The notes under the pieces were generated by a model, which saw only the letters and a program-made list of their open reading frames with translations, was not told the DNA's origin and did no database searches. From Chryseobacterium sp. JV274 (GTDB lineage Bacteria > Bacteroidota > Bacteroidia > Flavobacteriales > Weeksellaceae), in assembly GCF_903969135.1 (NCBI RefSeq), contig NZ_LR824569.1, forward strand, positions 2,356,001-2,420,000: a stretch of 64,000 bases of DNA, in the 5' to 3' direction. The position numbers and the translations under genes were made by a program. Below are positions 1-8,113 of this stretch, piece after piece; the first letter of the stretch is position 1; each line of letters starts with the position of its first letter.

Positions 1-2
1 TT

Positions 3-536
3 GGAAAAGTTACCGCTAACAAAATGTTTAGTTTAGGAATTTATAAAGGAAAAGATTTAAAAAAAAGATCTCTTGAAGATCTGGTAAGACTTTTCGGGAA
101 GTCCGGGAAACATTATTACAATGTAGTACGCGGTATTCATACTTCTGAAGTAAAACCTCACCGGATCCAGAAAAGTGTGGCGGTGGAAAGAACTTTTTTT
201 GAAGATCTTCTGGATGAACAGCAGATCAATGAAAAACTGGAAAGCCTTGCTCAGGAAATTCATCAGAGATTGCAGAAAAATAATATTCTTGGAAGGACTT
301 TAACTTTAAAAATAAAATATAAAGACTTCTCTCTTTTCACAAGGAGTATCACCAGGGAAGATTATTTCTCGTCACCAGAACAGTACGTCAGCACGGGAAG
401 AAAACTATGGGAACTCCGCCCTTTCGATAAAGCTGTACGCCTGCTCGGGTTGTCTCTCTCTCAACTGAATACGGAAGAAAAAAAACAAGTTTCCGTTCAA
501 CTAAAAATCCCGTTTGAGGAATTTGAAAATGAGTAG
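3..536 (+). CDS. dinB: DNA polymerase IV, C-terminal part (5' end outside window)
   Basis: This is the C-terminal part of a Y-family translesion polymerase, which copies past damaged bases at low fidelity. The frame is open from base 3 (GKVTANKMFSLGIYKGKDL), before the first ATG at 24, so the gene enters the window already in progress. What remains covers the end of the thumb (a helix-hairpin-helix DNA-binding stretch around GIYKGKDL) and the little-finger domain (VKPHRIQKSVAVERTF, then LTLKIKYKDF), typical of DinB. The catalytic palm lies outside the window. The stop at 534-536 is 44 bases before the amylase start. Identification is by recognised family motifs. Confidence 0.85.
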   Translation, partial: GKVTANKMFSLGIYKGKDLKKRSLEDLVRLFGKSGKHYYNVVRGIHTSEVKPHRIQKSVAVERTFFEDLLDEQQINEKLESLAQEIHQRLQKNNILGRTLTLKIKYKDFSLFTRSITREDYFSSPEQYVSTGRKLWELRPFDKAVRLLGLSLSQLNTEEKKQVSVQLKIPFEEFENE

Positions 537-580
537 GTCATATTTTTTCGCTACCTTGTATCAACCAAATCAGTAAATTT

Positions 581-2053
581 ATGAACCCAACCATGATTCA
601 GTTTTTCCACTGGTATTCTGAAGGAGACGGAAAATTGTGGAAAGAAGCCGAAAAACAGGCCAGATACTTAGCAAAACTTGGAATTACTTCTGTATGGTTT
701 CCTCCAGCCTATAAAGGAACAAATGGCGGTTATTCTACCGGATATGATGCGTATGATCTCTATGACCTCGGAGAATTTGACCAGAAGGGAACCATACCTA
801 CAAAATATGGTATTAAAAACGATTATACAAAAGCCATTAAAACCCTAAAGAAACAAAATATACAAGTGATTGTAGATATTGTTCTGGGACACAAAGCCGG
901 AGGTGATGAACTGGAAAAATTCAAAGTGGTAAAAGTAGATGAGGAAAACAGAGAAAAAGTAATTTCTGATATTATTGAAATCGAGTCTTATACCAAATTC
1001 ACCTTTCCCGGAAGAGGAAAAAAATATTCTGATTTTGAATGGAATTTCACCTGTTTCAGCGGTGTAGATTACGCAGAAGGTATGGAATCCCACATTTATA
1101 AAATACAGTCTGAATATGGAAATGATTGGGAGGAAATGATTCACGACGAAAAAGGAAATTACGACTACCTGATGTACAATGATATTGAACACCGGAATCC
1201 TTTTGTACGGGAAGAACTCAATCGCTGGGCAAAGTGGTATTTTGATCAGACTGATTTTGATGGAGTCAGACTGGATGCTTTGAAGCATATTTCGTTCGAT
1301 TTTTATAAAGAATGGCTCACAATGCTTCGTTCCAATTCCGGAAAAAATATCTTCGCTGTAGGAGAATACTGGGCTCCCGGATATCTTCATCTGCTTCAAA
1401 AGTATATTGAGGTGACGGAAGGCTGTATGAGTCTTTTTGACAGCTCTCTTCAAAATAATTTTCATAATGCTTCAAAAGAAGGAAGTTCTTATGACCTCCG
1501 AAGAATTTTTGATGAAACTCTTACTCAGGCAGATCCTATGCATGCTGTAAGTTTAGTGGCCAATCATGATACCCAGCCGCTCCAGGACCTTGAAGCTCCC
1601 GTAGAATCCTGGTTTAAACCTCTTGCTTATGCTTTAATCTTATTGAGAAAAGATGGATATCCATGCGTTTTTTATCCTGATTTGTATGGCGCCCATTATG
1701 TGGATAAAGATCGCGGAGGTCATGATCAGGAGATATTTATGCCTAAAGTAGATGGAATAGAAGAGTTATTAAAAGCCAGAAAAGAGCATGCTTATGGAGA
1801 CCAGAAGGATTATTTTGAGGATGCTAATTGTCTTGGATGGGTTCGTACGGGTGATGATGAACATTCAGGTTGTGCTGTAGTATTAAGCAATAAGGATGCT
1901 TACAACAAGCCTATGGAAGTGGGACAGCTTTACACTGGTAAAAAATTTAAAGATCTTTTGAAACGATTCAAAGAAAAAGTAACCATTGATGAAAACGGAT
2001 GGGGAAATTTCCTTGTTCCGGCAGGAAATGTAAGCGTTTGGATTCCCGAATAA
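581..2053 (+). CDS. Cytoplasmic alpha-amylase, glycoside hydrolase family 13
   Basis: A 490-residue endo-acting alpha-1,4-glucan hydrolase of the GH13 (beta/alpha)8-barrel type. The catalytic triad is visible: nucleophile D232 in FDGVRLDALKH, acid/base E262 in VGEYW, and the transition-state aspartate D330 in VANHDTQP. These lie close to the positions in Bacillus liquefying amylases, to which the whole protein is similar (start IQFFHWY, calcium/B-domain region around residues 100-200). There is no signal peptide, so it probably acts on internal glycogen or maltodextrins. The C-terminal beta domain is intact (GNVSVWIPE). No other glycan gene is adjacent, so it looks like a stand-alone gene. 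Confidence 0.93.
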   Translation: MNPTMIQFFHWYSEGDGKLWKEAEKQARYLAKLGITSVWFPPAYKGTNGGYSTGYDAYDLYDLGEFDQKGTIPTKYGIKNDYTKAIKTLKKQNIQVIVDIVLGHKAGGDELEKFKVVKVDEENREKVISDIIEIESYTKFTFPGRGKKYSDFEWNFTCFSGVDYAEGMESHIYKIQSEYGNDWEEMIHDEKGNYDYLMYNDIEHRNPFVREELNRWAKWYFDQTDFDGVRLDALKHISFDFYKEWLTMLRSNSGKNIFAVGEYWAPGYLHLLQKYIEVTEGCMSLFDSSLQNNFHNASKEGSSYDLRRIFDETLTQADPMHAVSLVANHDTQPLQDLEAPVESWFKPLAYALILLRKDGYPCVFYPDLYGAHYVDKDRGGHDQEIFMPKVDGIEELLKARKEHAYGDQKDYFEDANCLGWVRTGDDEHSGCAVVLSNKDAYNKPMEVGQLYTGKKFKDLLKRFKEKVTIDENGWGNFLVPAGNVSVWIPE

Positions 2054-2106
2054 GATTAAATTTCAATAAAAATATAAGAAGTTGTCTCAAAAGTGTCATT
2101 CTGAAT

Positions 2107-2145
2107 AAGCCCCTTGTCAAGGTTTAAAACCTTGACAAGGGGCTT
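2107..2145. repeat. Perfect 19-bp palindromic stem-loop
   Basis: AAGCCCCTTGTCAAGGTTT at 2107-2125 is followed after one base by its exact reverse complement (2127-2145). It lies 53 bases after the amylase stop and 41 bases past the end of the convergent small peptide gene. A T-run is not evident on either side, so it is less like a simple intrinsic terminator than a dispersed palindromic repeat, although a bidirectional transcription stop is possible. The core ACCTTGACAA also occurs in the hairpin at 51409-51432. Confidence 0.7.
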
Positions 2146-2186
2146 CGCTCATTAGAAGCCTCTTTCAGTTTATGAGGATCTGCAGA

Positions 2187-2354
2187 TTAGCAATAGATGT
2201 ATCGGCAATTCCAAATATCTGTAGCCCATTCACAACATTGCCCGTCTTCGGTGGAAGTACAGCATACTTTACCCCAATTCAGATCTCCAGCCTTTATACT
2301 TTTCAGTTCCTCACGTTTAAGTTTTTTCACTTTGAAATCTTTGTTTGCTTTCAT
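2187..2354 (-). CDS. Small cysteine-rich bacteriocin-like peptide (double-glycine-type leader)
   Basis: A 55-residue ORF (ATG at 2354, stop at 2187) with the composition of the small 'bacteriocin-like' peptides common in Chryseobacterium. It has a basic leader KKLKREELKSIKAGD, matching the family pattern K-K-L-x-R-x-E-L-K-x-I-x-G-G except that the double glycine is Ala-Gly. A short core follows with six cysteines in the pattern CC-x7-CC-x8-C-x4-C (residues 31, 32, 40, 41, 50, 55) and three tryptophans. Leader plus Cys-rich core suggests export and cleavage by a C39-peptidase ABC transporter and disulfide or other modification. No transporter or modifying enzyme is nearby. Function is inferred from architecture only. 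Confidence 0.62.
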   Translation of the reverse strand: MKANKDFKVKKLKREELKSIKAGDLNWGKVCCTSTEDGQCCEWATDIWNCRYIYC

Positions 2355-2600
2355 AATTATTATTTTATGGTTTACTAATTAAATATACATTAAAAATTAT
2401 AATTACGAATCAATATTCAACACTAACTACTTGATTTAGTATATATAACCCATAATAACATCATAATATAGTAGTAAAAACAGAGCTAAATAATCCGTCA
2501 AAAATTCATTGATTTTTTGTCATCCTTTAAAAAGGTAATGTTTACATCTTCAGTTCGGATATGTATTAATATAAAGGATTTTTCAATGGAAAAAATATAA

Positions 2601-3938
2601 TTACATCTTACGGATTTCCAGGATTTCCGGTTTTTCGGATGTATCAGCAATTTTTCCGGTTCTGGCAAATTCTGCCCAGAGAGCCCGCAGTTTCTTACCG
2701 TTCTCATGAATACGGCTCCAGGGGATATCTTTCAACATTTCAGAAGATTTCCACGCAGATTCGTTACCAAAGATCAAAGGAAGATCAATACAGTGAGAAG
2801 CTCCGATATGATTGTCTTTTAATGTTGAATAAATTCTGAACAGATAAACATTTCCGCCAGCATCAGCCAGGTTTTCAGCAAACCGCCTCGCTGGATTTCC
2901 ATAGATAAATTCTGTAGTTTTCTCAACAGTTTTATCCATGATTTTTAATCCCAGCCCTGTTCCAAAATATTTATTTAAAGCTTCAGAAGTTTTGAGATAA
3001 AATGCAGTTTCATTATTATTCAGACCAATCAGCACATCATATTTCATAGCATTCTTTTTCCACATTCCCACTGATTCTTCTTCTTTACATAAAGGAAAAC
3101 ATCCGTATTGAGTACCAAAAGGCATCGCAGCTTTCAGACCGTATTTGATGATGGATGGTAAAAATTTTCCGTATTCATCCATCATTTTTAACACGTCAGT
3201 TTCATCTTTCAATGCTTCTGTTTTTTTCAGAAATTCTGCGGCCATTTTCTGTCTTTGATGGCGTAACCCCAAAGGCGCACTCTGGATAATAACACGCTGA
3301 AATAAATCTTCCACTCCTTCAGAAATCATTAAATGAGCAATCGCATCACCTCCTGAAGACTGCCCGAGAAGGGTGATATTATTTTCATCTCCACTGAAAT
3401 CTGCAATATGGGTTTTTATCCACTTTAATGCTTCAATCATATCCAGGAGTCCAAGATTAGCAGGCCTGGTTTCATCTCCGCCCAAAAAGCCAAATAATCC
3501 CAATCGATACGAAACAGCAACAACGATGACATACTGTTCTTTCACCCATTCGGAGGGATCTGAAGTGGCAAGATCACCACAGCCTATTTCATGAGATCCT
3601 CCATGAATCCAAACTATAACAGGAAGTTTTTCATTTTCAGAAACTGTTTCAGGACGGGTAATTGAAAGATACTGTGTAAATTCATCAGCTTCAAAACTGT
3701 CAACAGGAGTAGCTCCAATCATTTTTTCCACAAGCGGACTTAAAGTCTGAGGGCACACCGGAGTTTTTTCAGGAGCAACAATATTTGATGATGAAGATTC
3801 TGCAGCAACAGGTTTTTGAAATCTTTCAGAATGGGCATAGCGGATACTTTTAGCCCTGATAATTCCTTCTTCTTTCAATGCTATAATTCTCCCGAAACGG
3901 GTATCAAAAATAAAGGTTTCTTGCTGATTTGGTGTCAT
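2601..3938 (-). CDS. Type B carboxylesterase/lipase family protein
   Basis: A 445-residue alpha/beta hydrolase of the carboxylesterase type B (para-nitrobenzyl esterase) family, hydrolysing carboxylic esters. Visible are the oxyanion-hole segment PVIVWIHGGSHEIGCGD and the nucleophile elbow GQSSGGD with catalytic serine S194. The catalytic His is probably in GASHCIDLPLIFGNE near the C-terminus, and the acid is probably the Glu of NNNETAFYL. There is no signal peptide (start MTPNQQETFIFDTRFGRI), so it is cytoplasmic. The protein is slightly short for the family (usually 480-550). It is monocistronic: the next minus-strand gene upstream, an AraC regulator, ends 133 bases away. Substrate cannot be told from sequence. 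Confidence 0.88.
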   Translation of the reverse strand: MTPNQQETFIFDTRFGRIIALKEEGIIRAKSIRYAHSERFQKPVAAESSSSNIVAPEKTPVCPQTLSPLVEKMIGATPVDSFEADEFTQYLSITRPETVSENEKLPVIVWIHGGSHEIGCGDLATSDPSEWVKEQYVIVVAVSYRLGLFGFLGGDETRPANLGLLDMIEALKWIKTHIADFSGDENNITLLGQSSGGDAIAHLMISEGVEDLFQRVIIQSAPLGLRHQRQKMAAEFLKKTEALKDETDVLKMMDEYGKFLPSIIKYGLKAAMPFGTQYGCFPLCKEEESVGMWKKNAMKYDVLIGLNNNETAFYLKTSEALNKYFGTGLGLKIMDKTVEKTTEFIYGNPARRFAENLADAGGNVYLFRIYSTLKDNHIGASHCIDLPLIFGNESAWKSSEMLKDIPWSRIHENGKKLRALWAEFARTGKIADTSEKPEILEIRKM

Positions 3939-4071
3939 CTTTACAATGGTGAAAACTTTTCTCTTTAAATTTAATTATTTAAACACAAATTGCACAAATG
4001 AAAGCATTAATATCCACTAATTGTTATAGTGATATTTGTGAAACAATTAGTGTTATTCGTGTTAAAAGATC

Positions 4072-4974
4072 TTAGTTCAGGATTTTGTATTCACTTGGAG
4101 AAATACCCACTTTTGCTTTGAAGAGTCTTGTAAAATGCTGTGGATATTTGAATCCTAGATCATAGGAAATCTCACTGATTGTTTTTGCCTGATCCATAAT
4201 CTGTTCTTTGGCAATATCAATAAGTTTGTTGTGGATAAATTCCTGAGCGGAAATTCCCAGCTCTTTTTTAATCAGGTCTCCGAAATAATTAGCAGATAAA
4301 TTCAGTTTTTCTGCAAAGTAATTCACCATTGGGAAACCGATATTTTTAGGGTTTTCAGATTTTAAATAATCATCTACCAGATTTTCAAATTTGCCGATCA
4401 CTCCCTGATTGATATGATCTCTTGTAATAAACTGACGGTCATAAAAACGCATACAGTAATTCAGAAACAGCTCAATATTATTTACAATTAAAGATTTGCT
4501 GTGTTTATCGATAGCCTGCTCCAATTCCAGTTTAATATTTTTAAAGCATTCCAATATGATTTCCCGCTCTTTTTCAGAGAGATGTAAGGCTTCGTGTACA
4601 TCATATGAGAAAAAGGAATACTCTTTAATGTTCTTACCTAAGTTTGTTCCTTTTATCAAATCGGGATGGAAAATTAATGCTGAACCTGCGGGCTGAACAT
4701 ATTTATCTTTGTTATAAATTCCATAGGTCTGTCCGGGGGCAATAAACACCAATGTTCCTTCCTGATAATCGTAGCTGTGTTTTCCATACTGCATGTCTCC
4801 ACACATTACATCTTTCAGAAAAACGGTATAAAACCCAAATTTTCTTTTATGCTGGCAGATAGGATCAGATTTAGAAAAATCGATCACACTTACCAGCGGA
4901 TGCAGAGTTTCATGATTGGCCATTTTATTGTATTCCGAAACACTATTATAGATTTCAACCTCCTGATTTTCCAT
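4072..4974 (-). CDS. AraC/XylS-family transcriptional regulator
   Basis: A 300-residue activator-type regulator with an N-terminal cupin-like sensing half (roughly 30-150) and a C-terminal double helix-turn-helix. The second HTH carries the family signature EISYDLGFKYPQHFTRLFKAK followed by G-I-S-P-S-E-Y-K. It stands divergent to the cupin / zinc alcohol dehydrogenase pair that starts at 5106, with a 131-base shared upstream region. In Bacteroidota this AraC type is commonly beside the oxidoreductases it controls. Regulation of the neighbouring dehydrogenase is therefore likely but inferred. The effector is unknown. Confidence 0.9.
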   Translation of the reverse strand: MENQEVEIYNSVSEYNKMANHETLHPLVSVIDFSKSDPICQHKRKFGFYTVFLKDVMCGDMQYGKHSYDYQEGTLVFIAPGQTYGIYNKDKYVQPAGSALIFHPDLIKGTNLGKNIKEYSFFSYDVHEALHLSEKEREIILECFKNIKLELEQAIDKHSKSLIVNNIELFLNYCMRFYDRQFITRDHINQGVIGKFENLVDDYLKSENPKNIGFPMVNYFAEKLNLSANYFGDLIKKELGISAQEFIHNKLIDIAKEQIMDQAKTISEISYDLGFKYPQHFTRLFKAKVGISPSEYKILN

Positions 4975-5105
4975 GAAGTATATTTTTATTACTATTCAAA
5001 ATTACCACTTTCTGATGTAACTGAAATAGGGTCTGTAAAATTGGTAAGTAATTCGGTAATCTGTATAAGTGTGGTTTACCGGAAAGTTTCGACTTTTGTA
5101 TCGTT

Positions 5106-5509
5106 ATGCAAACTTTTAATACAACCACCTTTCCAAAAGGGGAAAAAGCTCCTGCAGATTATTTCTCCGGAGAACGGCGTGGGTTCACATCCTGAAACCC
5201 AATGAAGACAACCTGAACTGCCAGATAGGAAATGTCATTTTTGAACCAGGATGCAGAAATAACTGGCATTCTCATGGCGGCGGGCAGATTTTAATTGTAA
5301 CTTCAGGAACAGGATACTACCAGGAAAAAGATAAACCTGTACAGATTTTGAACCCGGGAGATATCGTCAATATTCTTCCCGGTATCATCCATTGGCATGG
5401 TGCCGACCCGGACAGTGAATTTACCCATATCGCGATCAATCCCAACACTCAAAACGGGGTTATAGAATGGCTGCAGCCTGTAACGGATGAAGAATATAAC
5501 AATTTATAA
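5106..5509 (+). pseudogene. Cupin-domain protein with a single-base frameshift
   Basis: Starting at ATG 5106 the reading frame MQTFNTTTFPKGEKAPADYFSGE breaks after residue 23 (about base 5174) and would stop soon after. The cupin sequence continues in the -1 frame from 5177 (AWVHILKPNEDN) through the metal-binding motif NWHSHGGGQILIV, GDIVNILPGIIHWHG, and ends at the stop 5507-5509. The total span is 404 bases, one short of 135 codons, so restoring one base gives an intact 134-residue small cupin. It lies 23 bases before the alcohol dehydrogenase, probably as its operon partner. Either the gene has recently decayed or there is a sequencing deletion; the high preservation of the rest favours a very recent event or an error. 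Confidence 0.8.
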
Positions 5510-5532
5510 ACCTAAATAAACTAAATATAAAA

Positions 5533-6585
5533 ATGAGTACAATCACTGTAAAAGCTTATGGTGCAGAGTCTACCACAGCAGATCTGAAAGAAATGAATAT
5601 TGAAAGAAGAGAAGTAACCTCAAAGGATGTAGAAATTGAAATCCTATACTGCGGGGTATGCCACTCTGATCTTCATACAGCAAGAAATGACTGGGGCGGA
5701 TCTTTGTATCCTGTAGTTCCCGGACATGAAATTGTAGGAAGAATTACTAAAGTAGGAAGCGATGTTTCCAAATTTAAAGTAGGTGACCTTGCCGGGGTTG
5801 GATGTATCGTAGATTCGTGCGGACATTGCGACAGCTGCCAACATGATCTTGAGCAGTATTGCTTAAATGGCTTCACGGGAACTTACAATGGAAAAGATAA
5901 ACATTTGGGAGGTCATACTTTTGGAGGATATTCTCAAAAAGTAGTTGTGGATTCCCACCACGTTTTAAAAGTGCCTGAAAATCTTGATCTTGCAGCAGTA
6001 GCACCACTTCTTTGCGCAGGTATTACAACCTGGTCACCTTTAAAACACTGGAATGTAGGTCCTGGTTCTAAAGTAGCTGTTGTAGGACTGGGTGGTTTAG
6101 GCCACATGGCGATTAAGCTGGCAAAAGGATTGGGAGCTGAAGTTACTTTATTCTCAAGAACTCCCGGAAAAACAGACGATGCAAAACAACTGGGTGCGGA
6201 TCATGTTGTCATCTCTACTGATGAAGCACAAATGGATGCTGTAAAAGGAAAATTTGATGTGATCATTGACACCGTTCCGTATGTACATGATGTAAATCCA
6301 TATGTGGCAACTTTAAACATCAATGGAACTCATGTTCTTGTGGGATATCTGGGAGGTCTGGAACCTATTTTGAACACTGTTCCTATGATTTTGGGAAGAA
6401 AATCTGTAGCAGGTTCAGTAATTGGTGGTATTGCTGAAACTCAGGAATTATTGGATTTCTGTGGAGAACATAATATTGTTTCAGAAATTGAAATGATCAA
6501 AATGCAGGACATCAACGAAGCTTATGAAAGAATGTTGAAAAGTGACGTAAGATACCGTTTCGTCATTGATATGCAGTCTTTATAA
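5533..6585 (+). CDS. Zinc-dependent NAD(P) alcohol dehydrogenase (cinnamyl-alcohol dehydrogenase / YahK-like)
   Basis: A 350-residue medium-chain dehydrogenase/reductase that interconverts aldehydes and alcohols. Catalytic zinc ligands are in YCGVCHSDLH and PGHEIVG. The structural zinc cluster is CGHCDSCQHDLEQYC. The Rossmann glycine motif is GLGGLGHMAIKLAK at about residues 181-194, followed by TLFSRT, a pattern seen in NADPH-preferring members. Length is normal. It is preceded by the frameshifted cupin gene and a divergent AraC regulator. A strong hairpin terminator follows directly. This is the YahK/AdhC-like branch that reduces a broad range of aldehydes; the exact substrate is not determinable. 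Confidence 0.93.
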   Translation: MSTITVKAYGAESTTADLKEMNIERREVTSKDVEIEILYCGVCHSDLHTARNDWGGSLYPVVPGHEIVGRITKVGSDVSKFKVGDLAGVGCIVDSCGHCDSCQHDLEQYCLNGFTGTYNGKDKHLGGHTFGGYSQKVVVDSHHVLKVPENLDLAAVAPLLCAGITTWSPLKHWNVGPGSKVAVVGLGGLGHMAIKLAKGLGAEVTLFSRTPGKTDDAKQLGADHVVISTDEAQMDAVKGKFDVIIDTVPYVHDVNPYVATLNINGTHVLVGYLGGLEPILNTVPMILGRKSVAGSVIGGIAETQELLDFCGEHNIVSEIEMIKMQDINEAYERMLKSDVRYRFVIDMQSL

Positions 6586-6605
6586 TTCTTTTGAAGAATA
6601 TTAAC

Positions 6606-6640
6606 AAAAACAGGTGCTTCGGATTGAAGCGCCTGTTTTT
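6606..6640. terminator. Bidirectional terminator between convergent genes
   Basis: The hairpin AACAGGtGCTTC / GAAGCgCCTGTT with loop GGATT is flanked by A- and T-runs on both sides. It fills the 55-base gap between the alcohol dehydrogenase (+) and the HxlR gene (-), so it can stop both transcripts. Confidence 0.85.
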
Positions 6641-7069
6641 TTATTTTTTAAGATTTTGGCTAAAAGCATTCTGATCCTGATTCACGATATATTTATTTCC
6701 TTCAGTGCATTTGATATCATTTCTTTCCATATCCTGAAAAGCCCATGCTGCCATGGCATCAATAACAGGAGCCAGCTCATTACCTGCTTCACTCAGTTTA
6801 TAAGTAACATGAGGCGGTATTACGGGTTTTGCAGTTCTGATAATCAATCCATCTATTTCTAATTGCTTCAGATGTTGAATGAGCATTTTTTCCGTTACGG
6901 CAGGAATTGCTTTTTTCAATTCGCTGTATCTTTTTTCTCCTGTGGAAAGATTAAACAGGATAATGGGTTTCCAGAATCCTCCAATCCTTTCCATCACATA
7001 CATTACAGGGCAATCCTGCACTGTCTTTCTGTTTTCCTGAATGGTTGAACTTTCTTTGATTGCGGTCAT
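6641..7069 (-). CDS. HxlR-family winged-helix regulator
   Basis: A 142-residue HxlR-type repressor/activator, with the typical opening C-P-V-M-Y-V-M-E-R-I-G-G-F-W-K-P-I-I-L and wing region RYSELKKAIPAVTEKMLIQHL. HxlR proteins bind as dimers to inverted repeats and often sense reactive electrophiles or quinones through the N-terminal cysteine (here the C of VQDCPVMYV). The start at 7069 (MTAIKESS) was chosen over an upstream in-frame start at 7297 because the longer form would run into the divergent NmrA-like gene and its promoter. It is divergent from that gene with only 82 bases between, which contain a repeated GTAAGTAC box, so it very likely controls its neighbour and itself. Confidence 0.88.
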   Translation of the reverse strand: MTAIKESSTIQENRKTVQDCPVMYVMERIGGFWKPIILFNLSTGEKRYSELKKAIPAVTEKMLIQHLKQLEIDGLIIRTAKPVIPPHVTYKLSEAGNELAPVIDAMAAWAFQDMERNDIKCTEGNKYIVNQDQNAFSQNLKK

Positions 7070-7085
7070 ATCTACATACTTTAGG

Positions 7086-7124
7086 GTAAGTACTTGTATA
7101 AAAGTAAGTACAAATATAACTTTG
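7086..7124 (+). promoter_or_regulatory. Promoter of the NmrA-like gene with probable HxlR operator
   Basis: TTG at 7094-7096 and TAACTTTG at 7117-7124 are 20 bases apart, a good Bacteroidetes promoter. The octamer GTAAGTAC occurs at 7086-7093 and again at 7104-7111, and GTACTT (7090-7095) forms an inverted repeat with AAGTAC (7106-7111). These repeats overlap the -33 element and the spacer, as expected of a repressor site for the divergent HxlR protein. Confidence 0.7.
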
Positions 7125-7151
7125 TTCTCAGAAATAAAAAAATATTTACAT

Positions 7152-8030
7152 ATGAAAATCGTAATCACAGGATCATTAGGAAATGTAGCTAAACCATTAG
7201 CGCAACAATTAATTGCCGAAGGGCATACTATTACAGTAGTAAGCAGCAACGATGCAAGAAAACAGGATATTGAATCTCTGGGAGCCACGCCAGCCATAGG
7301 TTCTATTACAGATGTTAACTTTTTAACTCAAACATTTGAAGGTGCAGATGCTGTTTTTGTAATGACACCTCCGGCTATCAGTCCGGATAAGATTGTGGAA
7401 AACACTACCAATGCAGGAAAAAATTATGCTGAAGCTTTAAAAAATGCCAACGTAAAAAGAGCTGTAATGCTAAGCAGTGTAGGCGCAGAATCTCCTGTAG
7501 AAAACGGTCCTATCGCAGGTCTTCACCATATTGAAAAAATATATAACGGCGTAGAAAATACTTCTTTCACTTTTTTAAGAGCCGGATATTTCTATAATAA
7601 TTTTTTCAATGATATTCCTTTAATTCAAAATGCCGGAATCATTGGTGGTAATTATCCTGCAACTATTGAAGTACCTGTAGTACATCCCAAGGATATTGCC
7701 AAAGCAGCAGCTGAAGAACTGGTAAAAGATGGAAATACCAACAACATCAGATATATTGTAAGCGATGTAAGAACAGCTTCGGATTTTGCGAAAGTTTTAG
7801 GAACTTCTGTTAACAAGCCTGAACTTCCATGGGTAGAATTCTCTGATGAAGATTCTTTAAACGGAATGCTTCAAGCCGGATTACCTGAAGATATGGCTCA
7901 TCTGTATGTTGAAATGGGTAGAGGAATAAGAACAGGTGTTGTTCAGAAGGATTTTATTGATCATGGCTCTCCAGTTACAGGAAATGTTAAGCTAGAGGAT
8001 TTTGCGAAAGAGTTTTCTTCTAAGTTTTAA
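7152..8030 (+). CDS. NmrA-like NAD(P)-binding oxidoreductase
   Basis: A 292-residue atypical short-chain dehydrogenase. It begins with the Rossmann strand and glycine motif MKIVITGSLGNVAKPLAQQL, followed by TVVSSN, where the dinucleotide 2'-phosphate or ribose is read. The family includes NmrA sensors and NAD(P)H:quinone oxidoreductases of the QorB type. The HxlR-type divergent neighbour supports a QorB-like quinone or electrophile response. Start 7152 is preferred over 7041 because the promoter found at 7094-7124 lies inside the longer form and because the shorter form begins right at the Rossmann fold. Confidence 0.88.
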   Translation: MKIVITGSLGNVAKPLAQQLIAEGHTITVVSSNDARKQDIESLGATPAIGSITDVNFLTQTFEGADAVFVMTPPAISPDKIVENTTNAGKNYAEALKNANVKRAVMLSSVGAESPVENGPIAGLHHIEKIYNGVENTSFTFLRAGYFYNNFFNDIPLIQNAGIIGGNYPATIEVPVVHPKDIAKAAAEELVKDGNTNNIRYIVSDVRTASDFAKVLGTSVNKPELPWVEFSDEDSLNGMLQAGLPEDMAHLYVEMGRGIRTGVVQKDFIDHGSPVTGNVKLEDFAKEFSSKF

Positions 8031-8054
8031 TTTCCACGTTAATCTGTAAAATAA

Positions 8055-8083
8055 GTTTCGGCGCACCTTTGGTGCGCCGAAAC
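8055..8083. terminator. Perfect 13-bp hairpin between convergent genes
   Basis: GTTTCGGCGCACC (8055-8067), loop TTT, then its exact complement (8071-8083). It sits between the NmrA-like gene (+, ends 8030) and the phosphodiesterase (-, ends 8114). The T-rich stretch downstream is interrupted, so termination is likely but not textbook. Confidence 0.65.
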
Positions 8084-8113
8084 CTGTTTAAATCTTTATT
8101 TTTAATCTTCAGA

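Noticed and set aside
845..1465. 206-codon minus-strand ORF opposite the amylase
   Set aside because: It is fully antisense to a clear GH13 gene with intact catalytic residues; its translation is unlike a natural protein.
4777..5205. 142-codon plus-strand ORF across the AraC start and cupin gene
   Set aside because: It is out of frame with the cupin sequence and antisense to AraC; the cupin frames explain the region better.
6614..6862. Plus-strand ORF over the HxlR gene
   Set aside because: Antisense to a well-conserved regulator; no family resemblance and overlaps the bidirectional terminator.
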